Assembly: GCA_002683735.1 (NCBI GenBank)
Contig: NYTZ01000150.1
Span: 1-5,668 of the forward strand
From: Flavobacteriales bacterium
GTDB lineage: Bacteria; Bacteroidota; Bacteroidia; Flavobacteriales; UA16
Direction: 5' to 3'
Length of the DNA: 5,668 nt
Shown: positions 1 to 3,100 of the stretch, one piece after another
How positions within the stretch are numbered: the first letter of the stretch is position 1
Layout of the letters: every line of letters begins with the position of its first letter
Position numbers and translations under genes: made by a program
Notes under the pieces: model-generated
Told to the model about the DNA's origin: nothing
Databases searched by the model: none
Seen by the model: the letters and a program-made list of their open reading frames with translations, nothing else

Positions 1-166
1 CCGAGAACACGCGCCCTGCACATCCGTCCAGATCGCGGAAGGGCACCCCCAAGCGGCCTCGGCACCGGAGTCAGCATCCGTGCTGCCGCCGATGCCCGGC
101 CCCTTGGCGGCAATCTTAGCACCCTCTGCCAGCGGCGGCGCCTCCCGTGAGAGGGCCCCCTCGCCG
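1..166 (-). other. Region downstream of the stop, with a coding-like open frame
   Basis: The 166 bases after the TGA hold no complete gene. One minus-strand frame, shifted by one base from the upstream gene, is open throughout with balanced composition (LAEGAKIAAKGPGIGG, then AEAAWGCPSAIWTDVQG) and no Met codon. It could be a continuation of the gene or merely an open frame favoured by high GC. No AATAAA-type polyadenylation signal is visible on the minus strand. Confidence 0.3.
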
Positions 167-3100
167 TCACAACCGCTCCTGGGCGCGTGCCTGCGCTCGG
201 GGGAGCATGATGTCCTCGAGACGTGCCTCCTGGAAGCGCAGGCCCCAACCAGGCGGAGTCGGGCCGTCCTCATCGGGCGGCAGGACCATGAGCCCCTCCG
301 CCGCGGCGATGTCGTCGCGGTCGCCCTCCGCCTGCTCCTCGTCCCGCAGCGCGGCGCGGCAGCGGCTGCGCTCGTACGAGCACACGAGCGCGGTGTGCAC
401 GCGCCCGCGCCCCGTCTTCCGCACCGCGTGGGTGAGCACGCTGCAGGAGCGGCAGCGGAAGCGCTGCCACGCCTCCGCCTGCTGCCGCCCCGGCTGATCG
501 CGCCTGTCGGGCACCGGCTCCGCCTGCACCGCGATGCCCCGCGCGAGCTCCCCGTGAACGCCGTCGGCGCTGCGGTCGTTGCAGTCCTCGGCGCTCACGC
601 CCTCTGGCAGCCGAAGCCAGCGCATGCCGGTCATGGCCGCCCCGAAGCGCGCCCGGAACCACCGTGCCGTTGTGTCACACGAGCCTTGGCCCGGGCAAGT
701 GTGTGCGTTTGCCATGTGTGGCGTGCAGCAGCAGGTCTGGATGGGGCTTGCCTCGCGACTTGAGTGGTCTGGACCAGGCGACGGTCTCAACCAAGCCTCT
801 GGCACATGCCAGGAGCAGCTGCCGCAAACACACGCGACGCGAACAGTCCCCCGTGCCGCGGGTCGTGCAGCGCTTCGCACCTTCGCGAGCATGGTAACTA
901 TGTCAGGCCGAATGGCTGGTATCAACACTTGCGAGCTCAAATATGACATCGTGTCGTAGACCGGCTGCCGCAATCGCTCGGAGAGCACCGCGACAACAGC
1001 TGACATTGCGACACCACCGCTTTCACCCACGCTCTCTGCCGCCACACTCTCGGGCGCCTCAGCCTTGCTTGCGACGGTACCATCAACAAAAAGGACAACG
1101 CCTCGAGTGACAGCCGCATGTCGCAAGAAATCAAAGAGAGTCGGCATGAAAAGCAAGAAATCCTCCTTGCTCCGAGTGCCAGATGGCCAAGGTGCTCGCA
1201 ACATGCAAGATGGCTGCTCCGAGCTGAACCATGGTATCGGGGCGGCGCCCGGCAGACGGAAGTCCACGACGTGTGTCCAAGCGTGCTGCATCAACTGCGG
1301 GACAAGCGCCGCCCAAACACCACTGGCGGCACTCTTCCCGGGGGCCTGGGTGCGCTTTGGGAGGTCCCCATCGCAGACCTCGACTACGCACAAGTCCTGG
1401 AGCACCTTTGAAAAGTATGTGTCGATCCCGTCACTGATTGCACACACGAGGGGTCGGTTGGGCGCAATCGGCTGGTTTTGTGCCGAGGCTCCCCCTTCAG
1501 AACTGCCCCCGATACTACGAGCGATGCTTGCAGGTGAGTCTGGCACACCGCTGCCTGCCTCACTGGTACTAGAAACAGCACGTTCGCCTTTGAAGGTCGA
1601 TGATGCTCGGCTGAGCGGCAATCGCGTTTGAGTGGTGCGGATGCGCTCTAGGCACTTCTGGAAATTCAGCATGACTCCACGGATTGTTGGGCGCTTGTGG
1701 GGGTCCCGCTGGAGCATCTGGTTGATGAGCTCCAGGAGGTGCGTGTGCCCCTCTAACAATCTACGATTCGGCTCGTCAATCACCTCCTGATGCCCCGCCT
1801 TGCCTGTGACGCGAGTGTAGAACGCAGGCCAATCAAAGTCCTGGAAGAGGAAGCGGCCGGTCAGCAACTCAAAGAGAAGGCATCCCAACGACCACACATC
1901 GGCGGACTGATTTGTTCCCACCTTCCGGAGGCGGTTGTGTTCTTTGTCGCTCACCCGGGCCTGCTTTTCCAACTCCAGCATCTCTGGCGGCTTCAAGAGC
2001 TCTGTCCCTCGGTTCCGCCGGTCCAACTCGTCACCGTCGCTCGAGATGACCCGTGACTCACCAAAGTCGCCGATGGCAATATACGGGACGCTCTCGCCGT
2101 CATCGGTTTGGTACCCAACTCCATCCCCCCAACTTGGATCCATCATGATATTGTCACACTTCAGGTCATAGTGCACAATTCCATGGCGGTGAAGTGTGTG
2201 GATTGCCTTGACTATCTGGCCAAAGATGGCGAGAAGCTTGGGTAGATTATCCTGTATTGAGCCAGTCAACGACTCGCGCCACTTCTTCAGATTAGACGGG
2301 TAGTACCTCATCACAAGCCAGAACCCCGTCTCATCGCATCCATAGTCATGAAGTTGGCACACATGCTTCTCGAATCGCACGCTGTCCAAGCATATTGCCT
2401 CACTGAAGATGTCATAGAAGACACACCGATCACCGATCGACCCTGCCTTCTGAATCTGCTTTACCGCAACAGTGCTGCTGCTACTCTCTGCAAAGTCCAC
2501 CGTGCTGTGGTACACGGTGCCAAAGGCGCCACCCCCGATCCTAACCCAGTTGGTGTACATCCACCGATGCATCGCCTTCTCACTGAACATCTTGAGCAAC
2601 CGGAAGCCTCCGATACTGCTGATGGACTCTACCTGCGCCAGGAGCTGACTGAAGGCCTGAAGGTTCGCCGCATGGTTGAGATGAAGGTGGAGGAGGTAGG
2701 GTATATTGAGCTTGTTGCATCGCAAAGGATACTGGTCGCAGTAGCGCGAATCAAGGAGCCCGCTTTTAGGATTCAAAATGAGCGCCAAGATCAGACTGAT
2801 CATCAGGGACTGTAGCTCGACATCTTGGTAGATCCGCCGCCGCTGCCTCGCCTCCCAGTAGAAGAGGTTCTGGTTGATGAGCCCCGTTGAGGGAAGGTCG
2901 ACCTGCATGGCGGAGGCATCTGAGGGAGGAGCGGCGGGGTCTTGCCCGTGTGCAGAGGCTACGGATGACGCCTGCGCCGGCGCCGGCGGCTTCCCCTGCA
3001 CCGGCCCAGCGGCCTTGCTCTCTGCCTTCGCCGGCGGAGGGGGCAATGCCGCCGCCTGTGCTGCCGGCGGGGCTGGCTCCTCGGGAGGTGGTGCGCCGAG

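Noticed and set aside
80..763. 227-codon plus-strand open frame beginning MLPPMPGPLAA
   Set aside because: It lies opposite the GC-saturated C-terminal coding region and is a low-complexity Ala/Arg/Leu/Pro sequence, as expected from an antisense shadow of GC-rich codons. No domain is recognisable.
2346..2815. 155-codon plus-strand open frame opposite the kinase N-lobe and pre-kinase segment
   Set aside because: It has fairly normal composition, but it lies fully antisense to the glycine loop and Lys59-type motif region, where the minus frame is certain.
2780..2818. Hydrophobic run LMISLILALIL as a transmembrane helix
   Set aside because: The uninterrupted hydrophobic core is only about 11 residues, it is flanked by a region that looks like a soluble helical domain, and it sits next to a cytosolic-type kinase.
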